A stretch of DNA of 64,000 nt from positions 62,001 through 126,000 of the forward strand of contig NZ_RQWJ01000002.1 in assembly GCF_003934285.1 (NCBI RefSeq), written 5' to 3'. The translations under genes and the position numbers were made by a program. The DNA comes from Brevundimonas fluminis. Its GTDB lineage: Bacteria > Pseudomonadota > Alphaproteobacteria > Caulobacterales > Caulobacteraceae. The notes beneath the pieces were generated by a model. It ran no database searches and had not been told where the DNA came from. It saw nothing but the letters and a program-made list of their open reading frames with translations. Position 1 is the first letter of the stretch. Each line of letters begins with the position of its first letter. Of the stretch, positions 28,057-37,804 are shown one piece after another.

Positions 28057-28529
28057 TCCGCCGCCCTGCCCTGATCGCGGCGGCGGCGCTGGGCCTGTCC
28101 GCCTGCGGCTTCACGCCCCTGTACGGCGAGGGCGCGGGCATGGCGCTCTCGCGCGTCGCCGTGTCGACGCCGGACGATCGCTTCGGCTATCGCCTTCGTG
28201 AGGCGCTGGAAGACGCTTTCGGGGCCGATCTGGGGGCCACGCCGGCCTGGCGCCTGGAGACGGCCGTCGAACAGGACCGCCGCCCGGTCGGCCGCCGGAT
28301 CGACGACACCGCCGCCCGCTATGAGCTGACCGTCCGCATGGCCTGGGTGCTGACGCCCACGGCCGGGGGCCGGCCGGTGACGGGCCTCGAAACGGCCGTC
28401 GTCACCTACGCGTCCGCCGACCAGCCCGTGGCGGCCATCGCCGCCCAGGAAGACGCGGAGGTCCGTGCCGCCGCCGAACTGGCGCGGGAAGTCCGTCTGG
28501 ACGTGCTGGCCGCGATCGCGGGGCGTTGA
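28053..28529 (+). CDS. lptE: LPS-assembly lipoprotein LptE
   Basis: A 158-aa lipoprotein starting with GTG at 28053. Lipobox LGLSAC (C18) is followed by GFTPLYG, the hallmark LptE opening. The rest is an alpha/beta fold with [20 protein letters not shown]. It forms the plug of the LptD translocon in the outer membrane. It sits between leuS and holA as in most Proteobacteria, and overlaps the leuS stop by 4 nt. Confidence 0.93.
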   Translation: MIRRPALIAAAALGLSACGFTPLYGEGAGMALSRVAVSTPDDRFGYRLREALEDAFGADLGATPAWRLETAVEQDRRPVGRRIDDTAARYELTVRMAWVLTPTAGGRPVTGLETAVVTYASADQPVAAIAAQEDAEVRAAAELAREVRLDVLAAIAGR

Positions 28530-28533
28530 TCCC

Positions 28534-29586
28534 GTGATCCTGAGCAAGCGCCCCGAGGTCGAGCGCTTTCTGAAATCTCCTGACCCTGCCGTCCGGGCCG
28601 TCGTCATCCATGGCCGCGACCGCTCCGGCGTGGCCGAGCGGTCCGAGACCCTTTGCCGGATGGTCACCCCGGACCTGAACGACCCCTTCAACGTCAGCCT
28701 GCTGGCGGACGCAGACGTCGACGCGGGAGACGGGCGTCTGGAGGACGCGCTCGCCGCCATGTCCCTGATGGGCGGCCGCCGGCTGGTCCGCGTGCGTCTT
28801 TCGGCCGAGAAGGCGGCGACCGACAAGGCCTTGGCCGCGGCCCTGAAGGTCCATGCGGAGGGCGGCTTCAATCCTGACGCCCTGCTGGTCGTGGAGGCGG
28901 GGGCCCTGGGCCGCGATTCCGCCCTGCGCAAGGCGGCCGAGGCCAGCCCGAACGCCGTCGGAATCGCCTGTTACGAGGACGAAGTCGGCGACGTGGCCCG
29001 CATGACGCGGGAGGCGCTGGCCGCCGACAAGGTCGGTCTGACCGGAGACGCGCTGGATCGCTTCGTGGCCCGCCTGCCGCGCGAACGCGGCCTTATGCGG
29101 CAGGAGATCGAGAGACTGGCCCTGTTCATCGGCCCCGGCAGCGGGCGGACGATCGACGTGGCCGAACTCGAACAGCATCTCGGGGTCGAGCCGGACGCCA
29201 GCCTTCAGGACGCTGCCCAGCAGGCCTTCGGCGGAAAGGCCGCGCCGGCTCAATCCGGCCTGCGCCGCGCCTTTCTGGAGGGCGAGGGCGCCGTCGCCGC
29301 CCTGCGCGCGATCGGCCGGCAGCTGCAGGTCCTGATCCGGGTGCAGACCCTGGTCGGCGCGGGGGCCGGGGCCAAGGAGGCGACGAAGGCGGCCGGCGTC
29401 TTCTGGAAGCAGGAGGCCGAGGCGCTGCGGCAGGTGAAGTCGTGGACCCCCGAGGCCCTGGACGCCGTCATGGACTCCCTGAACGCCGCCGAACTGGCCT
29501 GCCGCTCCACCGGCTCCCCCGACCAGCTGATCGCCGAGCGTCTGGTGCTGGAGATCTCGGCCCGGGCCCGCAGACTGGGGCTCTAG
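28534..29586 (+). CDS. holA: DNA polymerase III subunit delta
   Basis: A 350-aa clamp-loader subunit starting with GTG at 28534, 4 nt after lptE. It has a degenerate AAA+ N-domain (VVIHGRDRSGVAERSETLC in place of a P-loop), ALAAMSLMGGRRLVRVR, and a C-terminal helical collar (EGAVAALRAIGRQLQVLIRVQ). It opens the beta clamp during replication. The 4-nt CTAG overlap with the next gene on the opposite strand is tail-to-tail. Confidence 0.94.
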   Translation: MILSKRPEVERFLKSPDPAVRAVVIHGRDRSGVAERSETLCRMVTPDLNDPFNVSLLADADVDAGDGRLEDALAAMSLMGGRRLVRVRLSAEKAATDKALAAALKVHAEGGFNPDALLVVEAGALGRDSALRKAAEASPNAVGIACYEDEVGDVARMTREALAADKVGLTGDALDRFVARLPRERGLMRQEIERLALFIGPGSGRTIDVAELEQHLGVEPDASLQDAAQQAFGGKAAPAQSGLRRAFLEGEGAVAALRAIGRQLQVLIRVQTLVGAGAGAKEATKAAGVFWKQEAEALRQVKSWTPEALDAVMDSLNAAELACRSTGSPDQLIAERLVLEISARARRLGL

Positions 29587-29768
29587 CCCCGCTTGGACGC
29601 CCGCCGGAACGCGGGCTTGTTCAGCGCCGCGTTCTGGCGCTCCACCACCTTCTCCGCGTGCTGGCCGGGCTTGAAGCCGCCGGACTTCGGCGCCAGGGCG
29701 CCCGCGCGCTTGGCGGCGAGGGCCCTCTTCATGGCCTCGGTGGTCGGATTGCCCGGTTCGTCGGTCAT
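29583..29768 (-). CDS. small basic protein of unknown function
   Basis: A 61-aa protein rich in Ala, Lys and Arg (about 25% K+R). It opens MTDEPGNPTTEAMKRALAAKRA and has a Gly-Pro-Gln linker (KSGGFKPGQHAEKVVERQNAAL) and a basic end (RRASKRG). It looks like a conserved alphaproteobacterial small protein, possibly DNA- or RNA-binding, but I know of no assigned role. The ATG 29768 is taken rather than an upstream start at 29786. It lies downstream of the methyltransferase gene on the same strand. Confidence 0.6.
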   Translation of the reverse strand: MTDEPGNPTTEAMKRALAAKRAGALAPKSGGFKPGQHAEKVVERQNAALNKPAFRRASKRG

Positions 29769-29772
29769 GGCC

Positions 29773-30417
29773 TCAGTCTGACGCATTCCGCCGCGCCGTC
29801 CAGACCCGTGCGCCCTCGTCGTGCAGGTGGAGCACCTTTTCCTCGATCCCGACGAAGCCCGCCTGCGCCAGTCCTTCGCGGTACTCCGCCGGATCCAGGC
29901 TGGCGTGATGCAGCGGCCGGCCCATCCACTCGCCCATGGCGACGCCGCGCCTCGGGCCGCCGACGAACATCAGGATTCCGTCCGGCCTCACGTGGCGGGC
30001 ATAGACCCCGGCCATGGCCTCCTGGGCGTCAGCCGTCAGATGGAAGCTGGACCACCAGGCCAACACGCCGTCGAAGCGGCGCCCCAGATCGAGGCCGCGC
30101 ATGTCGGCGGCGATCCAGTCGTGCTCCGGAAAGGCCGCGCGGCATCGGTCGATCAAGGCAGGCGAGACGTCGACGCCGGTCAGGCGGAAGCCGCGTGCGA
30201 TCAGGGTGGCGGCGATGGGCCGTCCTGAGCCGCAGCCGAGGTCCAGCACCGCGCCGCCTGCGGGCAGCGCCGCCATGAAACGATTCAGATGGACGGCTTC
30301 GTCGGGTCGCAGCGTCACGCCGCGCGCTGCGGCCCATGCGTCGGCATGGCGGGAATAGAGCTCGCCGATCTCCGCCGCGGCCGCGTCGTCGCTCAGGCCT
30401 TCATCAGGCGTCGGCAC
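29773..30417 (-). CDS. class I SAM-dependent methyltransferase
   Basis: A protein of about 214 aa with AVLDLGCGSGRPIAATLIARG (motif I), TGVDVSPALIDR (motif II) and FDGVLAWWSSFHLTAD (motif IV), a standard seven-strand methyltransferase. Its conserved HHASLDPAEYREGLAQAGF suits small-molecule methylation. The substrate is unknown. The start is uncertain: GTG at 30417 overlaps the parB 3' end by 25 nt, while a GTG at 30447 would overlap it by 55 nt. It is probably co-transcribed with parB. Confidence 0.85.
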   Translation of the reverse strand: MPTPDEGLSDDAAAAEIGELYSRHADAWAAARGVTLRPDEAVHLNRFMAALPAGGAVLDLGCGSGRPIAATLIARGFRLTGVDVSPALIDRCRAAFPEHDWIAADMRGLDLGRRFDGVLAWWSSFHLTADAQEAMAGVYARHVRPDGILMFVGGPRRGVAMGEWMGRPLHHASLDPAEYREGLAQAGFVGIEEKVLHLHDEGARVWTARRNASD

Positions 30418-31289
30418 AGGTCGTCCAGCTGGTCGAGGCTGCGCCACTGCAGGGTCAGCTCCCCCTTCTCTCCCGGCCCGGCGGACAGGCGCACCTTCAG
30501 GCCCAGGGCGTCGGCCAGATCCTGCTCGAGCGCCGCGATGTCGGGGTCGGCGTCGGCGCCGGCCGGCGTGACGCGGGATTTCGGGGGCGTCGGCCGCTCC
30601 CCTTCCGTCGCCCGACGCGCCAGCGCCTCGGTCTGGCGGACGTTCAGCCCGTCCATATAGGCGCGGTCGGCCAGGGCGCCGGGATCCGGCGTGTTGATCA
30701 GGGCCCGGGCGTGCCCGGCGGAGAGCTTGCCCTCCCGGACGTAGGTCAAGACCCTTTCCGGCAACTGCAGAAGGCGCAGGGTGTTGGCCACGTGGCTGCG
30801 GCTCTTGCCGACGACCCCGGCCACGGCGTCCTGCGTCCGGCCGAAGCGGTCCATGAGGACGCGATAGGCCTCCGCCTCCTCAAGCGGGTTGAGGTCGGCG
30901 CGCTGGACGTTCTCGATGATGGCGACTTCCAGCACCGCCACGTCGTCCAGAACGCGCTCGACGATCGGCACCTCCGTCAGTCGCGCCTGCTGCGCGGCGC
31001 GCCAGCGGCGCTCGCCGGCGACGATCTGCCATGCCCCCGGCTCGTCGGGGTGGGGCCGCACGAGGATGGGCTGCAGCACGCCGCGATCGCGGATGGAGCC
31101 CGCCAGCTCGTCCAGATCCTCCTTGGCGAAGATTTTTCGCGGCTGATCCGGATTGGGCTTCAGCGCCTCGATCGGCACGCTGCGCACGCCGGCCGGAACC
31201 GGTCCCCCGTCGACCGGCGCGCTCTCGACCACCTGTTCGCCCAGCAGGGCCGACAGGCCCCGCCCCAGGCCGCGCTGACGTTCGCTCAT
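30393..31289 (-). CDS. parB: chromosome-partitioning protein ParB
   Basis: A 298-aa CTP-dependent DNA clamp. N-terminal RGLGRGLSALLGE is the ParA-contact region. The CTP-binding fold carries GERRWRA (about 92-98) and ENVQRADLNPLEEA. A helix-turn-helix follows (VGKSRSHVANTLRLLQLPE), then a C-terminal dimer domain. It spreads from parS and stimulates ParA. The ATG at 31289 is chosen because a GGAGGGG ribosome-binding site precedes it by 4-5 nt. parA ends 16 nt upstream. Confidence 0.98.
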   Translation of the reverse strand: MSERQRGLGRGLSALLGEQVVESAPVDGGPVPAGVRSVPIEALKPNPDQPRKIFAKEDLDELAGSIRDRGVLQPILVRPHPDEPGAWQIVAGERRWRAAQQARLTEVPIVERVLDDVAVLEVAIIENVQRADLNPLEEAEAYRVLMDRFGRTQDAVAGVVGKSRSHVANTLRLLQLPERVLTYVREGKLSAGHARALINTPDPGALADRAYMDGLNVRQTEALARRATEGERPTPPKSRVTPAGADADPDIAALEQDLADALGLKVRLSAGPGEKGELTLQWRSLDQLDDLCRRLMKA

Positions 31290-31305
31290 CATCCCCTCCA
31301 ACTCC

Positions 31306-32109
31306 TCAGGCCGCCTGCAGCCGGACGCGCTCGCGCGCCACCACTTCCCGCGCCAATCTCAGGTAGGCCTGACTGCCCGCGCATTTCAGGTCGTAGATCA
31401 GCGCCGGCTTGCCGAAGGACGGCGCTTCCGAAACGCGGACGTTTCTAGGTATGACGGAGTCATACACCTTGTCGCCGAAATGCGCGCGGACGTCGGCTTC
31501 GACCTGTCCCGAAAGGGCGTTGCGGCGATCGTACATGGTGAGCACGAGGCCCTGGATCTCGAGCTTCGGGTTCAGGCTCTGCCTCACCATGTCCACCGTT
31601 TTCATCAGCTGGGTGAGGCCTTCGAGGGCGAAGAACTCGCACTGAAGCGGAACCAGAACGGCGTCGGCGGCCGCCATGGCGTTGAGCGTGAGCAGGTTCA
31701 GCGACGGGGGGCAGTCGATCAGGACGTAGTCGAAAGGGGCCCCCTGCCCCGCCGCCTGCGCCGCGAGCGCGTCGCGCAGACGGTACGATCGGCGGTCGGC
31801 CTGGCTCAGTTCGATCTCCACGCCCGACATGTCGGCGTCGGCCGGAATGATGTGCAGACCGGGAACGGCCGTCGGCACCGCCGCGTCGTCCACCGGGCGG
31901 CCGTCCACGATGACGTCGTAGATGGTCACACGGCGTGTTTCACGTGGAACGCCGAGCCCCGTCGAGGCATTGCCCTGCGGATCCATGTCGACGATCAGCA
32001 CGCGCTGGCCAATGGCGGCCAGGGCGGTGCCGAGGTTGATCGCGGTGGTGGTCTTGCCGACTCCGCCCTTCTGGTTCGACACGGCGAGGACGCGGCTATT
32101 GGCGGACAC
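31306..32109 (-). CDS. parA: chromosome-partitioning ATPase ParA
   Basis: A 267-aa Walker-type ATPase with KGGVGKTT (residues 14-21), DMDPQGNAST and YVLIDCPPSLNLLT. It forms a nucleoid-bound gradient that moves ParB-parS. The GTG at 32109 starts right at [16 protein letters not shown]; the longer frame to 32274 lies inside rsmG. It overlaps rsmG by 14 nt. A parS-like site (31936-31951) lies within the coding sequence. Confidence 0.98.
   Translation of the reverse strand: MSANSRVLAVSNQKGGVGKTTTAINLGTALAAIGQRVLIVDMDPQGNASTGLGVPRETRRVTIYDVIVDGRPVDDAAVPTAVPGLHIIPADADMSGVEIELSQADRRSYRLRDALAAQAAGQGAPFDYVLIDCPPSLNLLTLNAMAAADAVLVPLQCEFFALEGLTQLMKTVDMVRQSLNPKLEIQGLVLTMYDRRNALSGQVEADVRAHFGDKVYDSVIPRNVRVSEAPSFGKPALIYDLKCAGSQAYLRLAREVVARERVRLQAA
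31936..31951 (+). promoter_or_regulatory. parS-like site inside parA
   Basis: TGTTTCACGTGGAACG keeps the CACGTG core and one consensus arm (TGTTTCACGTG) and differs from the perfect palindrome at one arm position (GGAAC). It is about 8.4 kb from the putative origin. Binding by ParB is inferred. Confidence 0.75.
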
Positions 32110-32716
32110 GGCGAAGACTCCGGACGGACACCACGCGTCCCCGCGCGTCGCTGCGCGACGGGAACAACTGGCTTTCGAAATGCCAGACCTTGCGGGCCTC
32201 CGCCACCTCGGCCTCGGCCTTCTCCCCCTTGAGATAGAGGCCCGCCGCGCCCTTCTGGTGATAAGCCTGTGCATAGCCGAGCAACTTCGTCAGCGGGGCG
32301 ACCGCGCGCGCCGTGACGACGTCGACCCTGGCGGCATGCTGCTCCGCGCGGCCCCAGACCACGGTCGCCGGCAAATCGAGGGCGTCGACGACCGACTGGA
32401 GGAAGCGGCAGCGCTTCTGCAGGCTGTCGATCAGATGCACATGCCCGCCGCGCGGCTTCATGAAGACCGCGAGCACGACGCCGGGCAGGCCCGCGCCGGC
32501 GCCCAGATCGGCCCAGGTCCGGGCGTCCGGGACGTGCGGGATCAGTTGGGCCGAATCCAGCGCGTGGCGGTTCCAGAAATCGGCCAAGGTGTCCGGCCCG
32601 ACGAGGTTCATCACCGCGTTGCTCTCGATCAGCATGCGGCGATACGCGTCGAGGTCGGCGACCACCGCGTCGGTCGCGTCCGTCGCGGATTGGAAACCGG
32701 CGGCGTCGAGGGTCAC
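32096..32716 (-). CDS. rsmG: 16S rRNA (guanine527-N7)-methyltransferase RsmG
   Basis: A 206-aa enzyme starting at GTG 32716, overlapping the mnmG stop by 4 nt (GTGA). It shows [38 protein letters not shown] (motif I) and [17 protein letters not shown]. It methylates G527 of 16S rRNA in a streptomycin-sensitive position. The mnmG-rsmG-parA-parB order is ancestral in many bacteria. Confidence 0.96.
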   Translation of the reverse strand: MTLDAAGFQSATDATDAVVADLDAYRRMLIESNAVMNLVGPDTLADFWNRHALDSAQLIPHVPDARTWADLGAGAGLPGVVLAVFMKPRGGHVHLIDSLQKRCRFLQSVVDALDLPATVVWGRAEQHAARVDVVTARAVAPLTKLLGYAQAYHQKGAAGLYLKGEKAEAEVAEARKVWHFESQLFPSRSDARGRVVSVRSLRRVRQ

Positions 32717-34563
32717 GCCGCGACGCGCCGGACGTGGGCCAGCAGCGCCGTCAGGGCTCCGGGCGTCATCCCTTCGATGCGGCCGGCCTGACCCAGACTG
32801 AGCGGTCGGACGCGCTCCAGCTTCTCGCGCACCTCGTTCGACAGACCGCCGACCGCGGCGTAGTCCAGGTCGACCGGCAGACGCAGGTCCTCATCCCGCT
32901 TCAGCGCCGCCGCGTCCGCGGCCTGTCGGTCCAGATAGCCGGCATAGGCGGCGTCGACCTCGACCTGCTCGCGCACCTCCGCCGACCAGTCGGCGATCTG
33001 CGGCAGGACGGAACGGAACTGATCCAGCGTCACGCCGGGGTGGCCCAGAAGGTCCCGGATCGAGCGGCGGCGACCGTCGGCGTTCACGACCACGCCGAGC
33101 TCCGAGGCCTGCCTGGGCGTGAAGGACGTCTCTCGCGCCGCCGCCAGAGCCGACAGGACCTGCGAACGCTTGTCGGCGAAACGCCGGCGGCGGTCGGCGC
33201 CGACGATCCCTGCCGCCTCGGCCACAGGCGTCAAGCGTTGATCGGCATTGTCGCTGCGCAGGTTCAGCCGCCATTCGGCCCGGCTGGTGAACATGCGGTA
33301 GGGCTCGGTCACGCCCCGGGTGACGAGGTCGTCGATCATGACGCCGACGTAGCCCTGGTCGCGGCCGACGACGACCGCGTCCTGCCCGCCCGCCTTGCGC
33401 GCCGCGTTGAGCCCGGCCATCAACCCTTGGGCGCCCGCCTCCTCGTAACCGGTCGTTCCGTTGATCTGGCCGGCGAGGAACAGGCCGGGGCGCGCCTTGA
33501 CCTCCAGCCCGGGCGTCAGCTCGCGCGGATCCACGTAGTCGTATTCGATGGCGTAACCGAAGCGGAACACCTTTACGGCCTCCAGCCCGGGAATGGTGCG
33601 CAGGAACGCCGTCTGGGTGGCGTCGGACACGGAGGTGGATATGCCGTTCGGATAGACGGTCGGATCGTCCAGACCCTCGGGCTCGAGAAAAATCTGGTGG
33701 GAGGTCTTGTCGGCGAAGCGGACGACCTTGTCCTCGATCGAGGGACAGTAGCGGGGGCCCCGTCCCGACAGGCGCCCGCCATAGACGGCGCTTTCGCCGA
33801 GGTTCTCGGCGATGATCCGGTGCGTCTCTTCCGTCGTCGCCGTGATGCCGCAGGCGATCTGCGGCACGGCGATGCGATCGGTCAGGAAGCTGAAAGGCAC
33901 GGGCTCGTCGTCGGCCGCCTGCATCTCAAGCCGGTCCCAGGCGATGGTCCGGCCGTCGAGCCGCGCGGGCGTGCCGGTCTTCAGCCGCCCCAGAGCCAGT
34001 CCGGCGGCGCGAAGGTCGGCGGCCAGGCCGATCGACGGCGCTTCGCCGTGGCGGCCGGCCGGGATGCGGGCGTCGCCCTTGTGAATCACGCCGTTCAGGA
34101 AGGTGCCCGTCGTCAACACGACGGCGCCGGCGGCGATCTCCTCGCCGGCGCCGGTCACGACGCCGACGACGCGGGCGCCGGCCAGCATTAGCCGCTCGGC
34201 GGCGCCCGCCAGACGCGTGAGGTTCGGCGTGGCCGCCAGTTCGGCCTGCATGGCCTCGCGGTACAGGCGCCGGTCGATCTGGCTGCGCGGGCCCCGCACC
34301 GCCGCCCCCTTGGAGCGGTTCAGCATGCGGAACTGGATGCCCGACAGGTCGGCCATGCGGCCCATCAGGCCGTCCATGGCGTCGATCTCGCGCACCAGGT
34401 GGCCCTTGCCCAGGCCGCCGATCGCGGGGTTGCAGCTCATCTCGCCGATCGTCTCCAGCTTCTGCGTCAACAGAAGCGTCCGGGCGCCCGCGCGCGCGGA
34501 GGCCGCCGCGGCCTCGCAGCCGGCGTGGCCGCCGCCGATGACGATGACGTCGAAGCTGGTCAT
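32713..34563 (-). CDS. mnmG: tRNA uridine 5-carboxymethylaminomethyl modification protein MnmG
   Basis: A full-length 616-aa FAD protein. The ATG at 34563 opens [18 protein letters not shown], the standard N-terminus; 13 extra upstream codons in the open frame are not part of the family. Other blocks are [23 protein letters not shown] and [18 protein letters not shown]. With MnmE it installs cmnm5 at U34 of tRNAs. A parS site lies in the 64-nt gap to mnmE. Confidence 0.98.
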   Translation of the reverse strand: MTSFDVIVIGGGHAGCEAAAASARAGARTLLLTQKLETIGEMSCNPAIGGLGKGHLVREIDAMDGLMGRMADLSGIQFRMLNRSKGAAVRGPRSQIDRRLYREAMQAELAATPNLTRLAGAAERLMLAGARVVGVVTGAGEEIAAGAVVLTTGTFLNGVIHKGDARIPAGRHGEAPSIGLAADLRAAGLALGRLKTGTPARLDGRTIAWDRLEMQAADDEPVPFSFLTDRIAVPQIACGITATTEETHRIIAENLGESAVYGGRLSGRGPRYCPSIEDKVVRFADKTSHQIFLEPEGLDDPTVYPNGISTSVSDATQTAFLRTIPGLEAVKVFRFGYAIEYDYVDPRELTPGLEVKARPGLFLAGQINGTTGYEEAGAQGLMAGLNAARKAGGQDAVVVGRDQGYVGVMIDDLVTRGVTEPYRMFTSRAEWRLNLRSDNADQRLTPVAEAAGIVGADRRRRFADKRSQVLSALAAARETSFTPRQASELGVVVNADGRRRSIRDLLGHPGVTLDQFRSVLPQIADWSAEVREQVEVDAAYAGYLDRQAADAAALKRDEDLRLPVDLDYAAVGGLSNEVREKLERVRPLSLGQAGRIEGMTPGALTALLAHVRRVAA

Positions 34564-34611
34564 GGGACGCGGGACATAGTCGAAACCGCCGCGAAATTCC
34601 ACCCGGCGCGG

Positions 34612-34627
34612 CGTTTCACGTGAAACG
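34612..34627 (+). promoter_or_regulatory. parS site between mnmG and mnmE
   Basis: CGTTTCACGTGAAACG is a perfect 16-bp palindrome, sharing 14 central bases with the consensus parS. It lies fully in the intergenic gap, directly after the mnmE stop. It is about 5.7 kb from the putative origin. Confidence 0.9.
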
Positions 34628-35923
34628 TCACTTGCCGATGCAGAAGCTGGCGAAGACCTCGCCCAGGACGTCCTCGACGCCGATCTCCCCCGTCACCTGG
34701 GACAGGGCGGTGGCGGCCCGTCGCAGGTCGTCGCCGGCCATCTCCGGCGCGAGACGGAGCGCCCGCCGCCCGTCCTGCACGGCCGCCAGGGCCTCGCCCA
34801 GCCGCCGGCGGTGGCGGGAGCGGGTCACAGCCGGAAAGTCGGCGCCGGTCAGGTCGCGACGGAGCCGATCCGCGAGGGCCGCGTGCACGGAGTCGAGTCC
34901 CAGACCCGTCGCCGTCGACACGGACAAACCCGCGCCGTCCGGCGGCGCCAGATCCGCCTTGGTCCAGATCACCAGATCGTCGTCCTGGACGAAGGCCGCA
35001 GCGGCCCCTTCGGGATCGCCGGGCGCCCGTACCCACAGGCGCAGATCCGCGCCCGCGGCGCGGGCCCGCGCGCGGCGCACCCCCTCCGCCTCGACCGGGT
35101 CGTCGGACTCCCGCAGCCCGGCCGTGTCCGAAAGCGTCACGGCGTATCCTTCGATCACCAGTTGGGCGTCCAGCACGTCCCGCGTCGTGCCGGGGATGGG
35201 GGTGACGATGGCCGCCTCGCGGGCGACGAGGGCGTTGAACAGCGAGCTCTTCCCGGCGTTCGTCTCGCCGATCAGGACGACGCGATACCCCTCGCGCACC
35301 CGCTCTCCCCGATCCGCATCCGACAGGGCACGGCGCAGGTCGTCCGCGAGGCGATCCAGAATCGGCCCGGCCGTCCGGGCCAGGTTCTCCGGGATCTCCT
35401 CGTCGGGAAAGTCGATTTCGGCCTCGACCAGGGCCAGCGCCCGCAGCAGGTCGGCCCGGAACCCCGAGTAGACCGCGCTCAGGGCGCCGTCGAGCTGGCC
35501 CAGCGCCTGCTTCGCCTGTGCCGCGCTCTCCGCGTCGATGAGGTCGGCGACGGCCTCGGCCTGTGCCAGGTCCATTCTGCCGTTCTCGAACGCCCGGCGC
35601 GTGAACTCGCCCGGTTCGGCGGGGCGAAGTCCGAGATCGGACAGGGCCGACAGAACCCCTTCCACGACGGCCCGACCGCCATGGAGATGGAGCTCGGCCA
35701 CGTCCTCGCCCGTGTACGAGGCCGGGGCCGGAAACCACAGGACGAGGGCCTGATCCAGACGGGCCTCGCCATGGCGAAGGGTCCTCAGGGTCGCCAGACG
35801 GGGCCGGGGCGAAGACCCCACGAGCGCCGTCAGGGCCGCCTTCGTCTTCGGCCCGCTGATCCGGACGACGGCGATCGCACCCCGTCCGGCCGGCGTCGCC
35901 AGGGCAAAGACGGTGTCGGCCAC
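34628..35923 (-). CDS. mnmE: tRNA modification GTPase MnmE
   Basis: A 431-aa GTPase, slightly shorter than E. coli MnmE. The N-terminal folate-binding domain ([30 protein letters not shown]) is followed by a helical domain and the G domain with [10 protein letters not shown] and DTAGLRES. The invariant C-terminal FCIGK is intact. It works with MnmG on wobble uridines. It lies between two parS sites, with DUF6489 one base upstream. Confidence 0.97.
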   Translation of the reverse strand: MADTVFALATPAGRGAIAVVRISGPKTKAALTALVGSSPRPRLATLRTLRHGEARLDQALVLWFPAPASYTGEDVAELHLHGGRAVVEGVLSALSDLGLRPAEPGEFTRRAFENGRMDLAQAEAVADLIDAESAAQAKQALGQLDGALSAVYSGFRADLLRALALVEAEIDFPDEEIPENLARTAGPILDRLADDLRRALSDADRGERVREGYRVVLIGETNAGKSSLFNALVAREAAIVTPIPGTTRDVLDAQLVIEGYAVTLSDTAGLRESDDPVEAEGVRRARARAAGADLRLWVRAPGDPEGAAAAFVQDDDLVIWTKADLAPPDGAGLSVSTATGLGLDSVHAALADRLRRDLTGADFPAVTRSRHRRRLGEALAAVQDGRRALRLAPEMAGDDLRRAATALSQVTGEIGVEDVLGEVFASFCIGK

Positions 35924-35924
35924 C

Positions 35925-36152
35925 TCAGCCCTTCGTGGCCGCTTCCATCAGACGGCGGAACTGATCCTGAGCCTGAAGGCCGAAGCTGGTCCAGGTCTTC
36001 ATCAGTTCGTCCGGCTGCATGGCGGCGACGTTGGCCTGCATGCGCGACTGCATCTCGGCGATCATGGCCTCGTTAAGAGGCGTGACGTCCGGGAGACCCA
36101 GGAAGGCGCGCGCCTCGGCCGGAGTGCAGTCGATCTCGACGTTGACCTTCAT
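35925..36152 (-). CDS. DUF6489 small protein
   Basis: A 75-aa protein opening MKVNVEIDCTPAEARAFLGLPDV and ending FRRLMEAATKG, with a helical middle (EMQSRMQANVAAMQPDELMKTW). It is found between rho and mnmE in many alphaproteobacteria. It resembles a phasin/polyhydroxyalkanoate-type helical protein only superficially. Function unknown. Confidence 0.8.
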   Translation of the reverse strand: MKVNVEIDCTPAEARAFLGLPDVTPLNEAMIAEMQSRMQANVAAMQPDELMKTWTSFGLQAQDQFRRLMEAATKG

Positions 36153-36164
36153 GCGGCCGTCCCC

Positions 36165-36180
36165 TGTTTCACGTGAAACG
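36165..36180 (+). promoter_or_regulatory. parS site between DUF6489 gene and rho
   Basis: TGTTTCACGTGAAACG matches the consensus parS in 15 of 16 bases and lies in the 39-nt gap. It is about 4.2 kb from the putative origin and is the closest of the three. Confidence 0.9.
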
Positions 36181-36191
36181 CCTTGGGCGCG

Positions 36192-37607
36192 TCAGGTGTT
36201 CATAGACTGGAAGAAGTCCGCGTTGTTCTTCGACTGGCGCAGCTTGTCGAGCAGGAATTCGATCGCGTCCTGCGGACCCATCGGGTTCAGAATGCGGCGA
36301 AGGACATAGGTTTTGGCCAGCTGGTCCTTCGGGGTGATCAGGTCTTCCTTGCGGGTGCCCGACTTCAGAACGTCGATGGCCGGGAAGATCCGCTTGTCGG
36401 CGACCTTGCGGTCCAGCACGATCTCGGAGTTGCCGGTGCCCTTGAACTCTTCGAAGATCACCTCGTCCATCCGGCTTCCGGTGTCGATCAACGCCGTGGC
36501 GATGATGGTCAGCGAACCGCCCTGTTCGATGTTGCGGGCGGCGCCGAAGAACCGCTTGGGCCTCTGCAGGGCGTTGGCGTCGACGCCGCCGGTCAGCACC
36601 TTCCCGGAGGACGGCACGGTGGCGTTGTAGGCGCGGCCCAGACGGGTGATGGAGTCCAGCAGGATCACCACGTCCTTCTTGTGCTCGACCAGGCGCTTGG
36701 CCTTTTCGATCACCATCTCGGCCACCGCGACGTGGCGGGTGGCCGGCTCGTCGAAGGTCGAGGCCACGACCTCGCCCTTCACCGTGCGCTGCATGTCGGT
36801 GACTTCCTCAGGGCGTTCGTCGATCAGCAGGACGATCAGGAAGACCTCGGGGTGATTGGCCTCGATCGACTTGGCGACGTTCTGCAGCATGACCGTCTTG
36901 CCGACGCGCGGCGGGGCCACGATCAGGCAGCGCTGGCCCTTGCCGAGCGGGGCGACGATGTCGACGACGCGACCCGTGCGGTCCTTCAGGGTCGGATCCT
37001 GGATTTCCATGTGCAGCCGCTCTTCGGGATAGAGCGGCGTCAGGTTGTCGAACAGGACCTTGGTCTTGACCAGTTCGGGGTCTTCCAGGTTGATCGTGTC
37101 GCACTTCAGCAGGGCGAAGTAGCGCTCTCCCTCGCGCGGGCCGCGCACGGCGCCGTGGACGGTGTCGCCCGAGCGCAGGCCGAAGCGGCGGATCTGGGAC
37201 GGCGAGACGTAGATGTCGTCAGGGCCCGGCAGATAGTTGGCGTCGGGGCTGCGCAGGAAACCGAAGCCGTCCGGCAGGATCTCGAGGACGCCGTCGGCGA
37301 TGATCTCGACCTCCTCCTCGGCCAAGGCCTTAAGGATGGCGAACAGCAGGTCCTGCTTGCGCAGGTTTGAGGCGTTCTCGATTTCCAGCCCTTCGGCGAA
37401 CGCCACCAGATCGGCCGGCGTCTTCTCGTTGAGCTCGGCAAGGGTGATGCGGCCGTTGGGCACGATCGGCTCGCCGTCGTCCTCGTCCTCCTCGTCGGCC
37501 TCCTGATCGACCATCGGCAGATCGGCGGCGGAGACTTCGTCGCCCCGGACGGCGTCCAGGGTTTCGGCTTCGGGAGCGGTCGGATCGGTGTCGCGGACGT
37601 CGGTCAT
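36192..37607 (-). CDS. rho: transcription termination factor Rho
   Basis: A 471-aa hexameric helicase. After an acidic N-terminal extension of about 50 residues ([16 protein letters not shown]), typical of alphaproteobacteria, come the RNA-binding cold-shock fold ([22 protein letters not shown]), the P-loop APPRVGKTV, the Q- and R-loop segments ([14 protein letters not shown]) and [13 protein letters not shown] [18 protein letters not shown]. It terminates transcription at rut sites. The acidic insert is likely regulatory. A 197-nt upstream gap could hold autoregulatory elements, but none was recognised. Confidence 0.98.
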   Translation of the reverse strand: MTDVRDTDPTAPEAETLDAVRGDEVSAADLPMVDQEADEEDEDDGEPIVPNGRITLAELNEKTPADLVAFAEGLEIENASNLRKQDLLFAILKALAEEEVEIIADGVLEILPDGFGFLRSPDANYLPGPDDIYVSPSQIRRFGLRSGDTVHGAVRGPREGERYFALLKCDTINLEDPELVKTKVLFDNLTPLYPEERLHMEIQDPTLKDRTGRVVDIVAPLGKGQRCLIVAPPRVGKTVMLQNVAKSIEANHPEVFLIVLLIDERPEEVTDMQRTVKGEVVASTFDEPATRHVAVAEMVIEKAKRLVEHKKDVVILLDSITRLGRAYNATVPSSGKVLTGGVDANALQRPKRFFGAARNIEQGGSLTIIATALIDTGSRMDEVIFEEFKGTGNSEIVLDRKVADKRIFPAIDVLKSGTRKEDLITPKDQLAKTYVLRRILNPMGPQDAIEFLLDKLRQSKNNADFFQSMNT

Positions 37608-37804
37608 GGGTCTTCTTCAGGCAGACGCGGTCAAGCGCTCGCTAGGGCGAGGCTCGAAGTCGCGGGAATGTCCGGCCTCACGGCCGCAGGAGGGACGATG
37701 GACTCCGCCTCTCTCGAAGGAAGCGGCATCGTCGGAAGGAGAGGGACCGTCCGGCCGGGCCAGGATCGGTTCGCCGCCAGCGAAACCACGCCGCCGCCGT
37801 CAGG

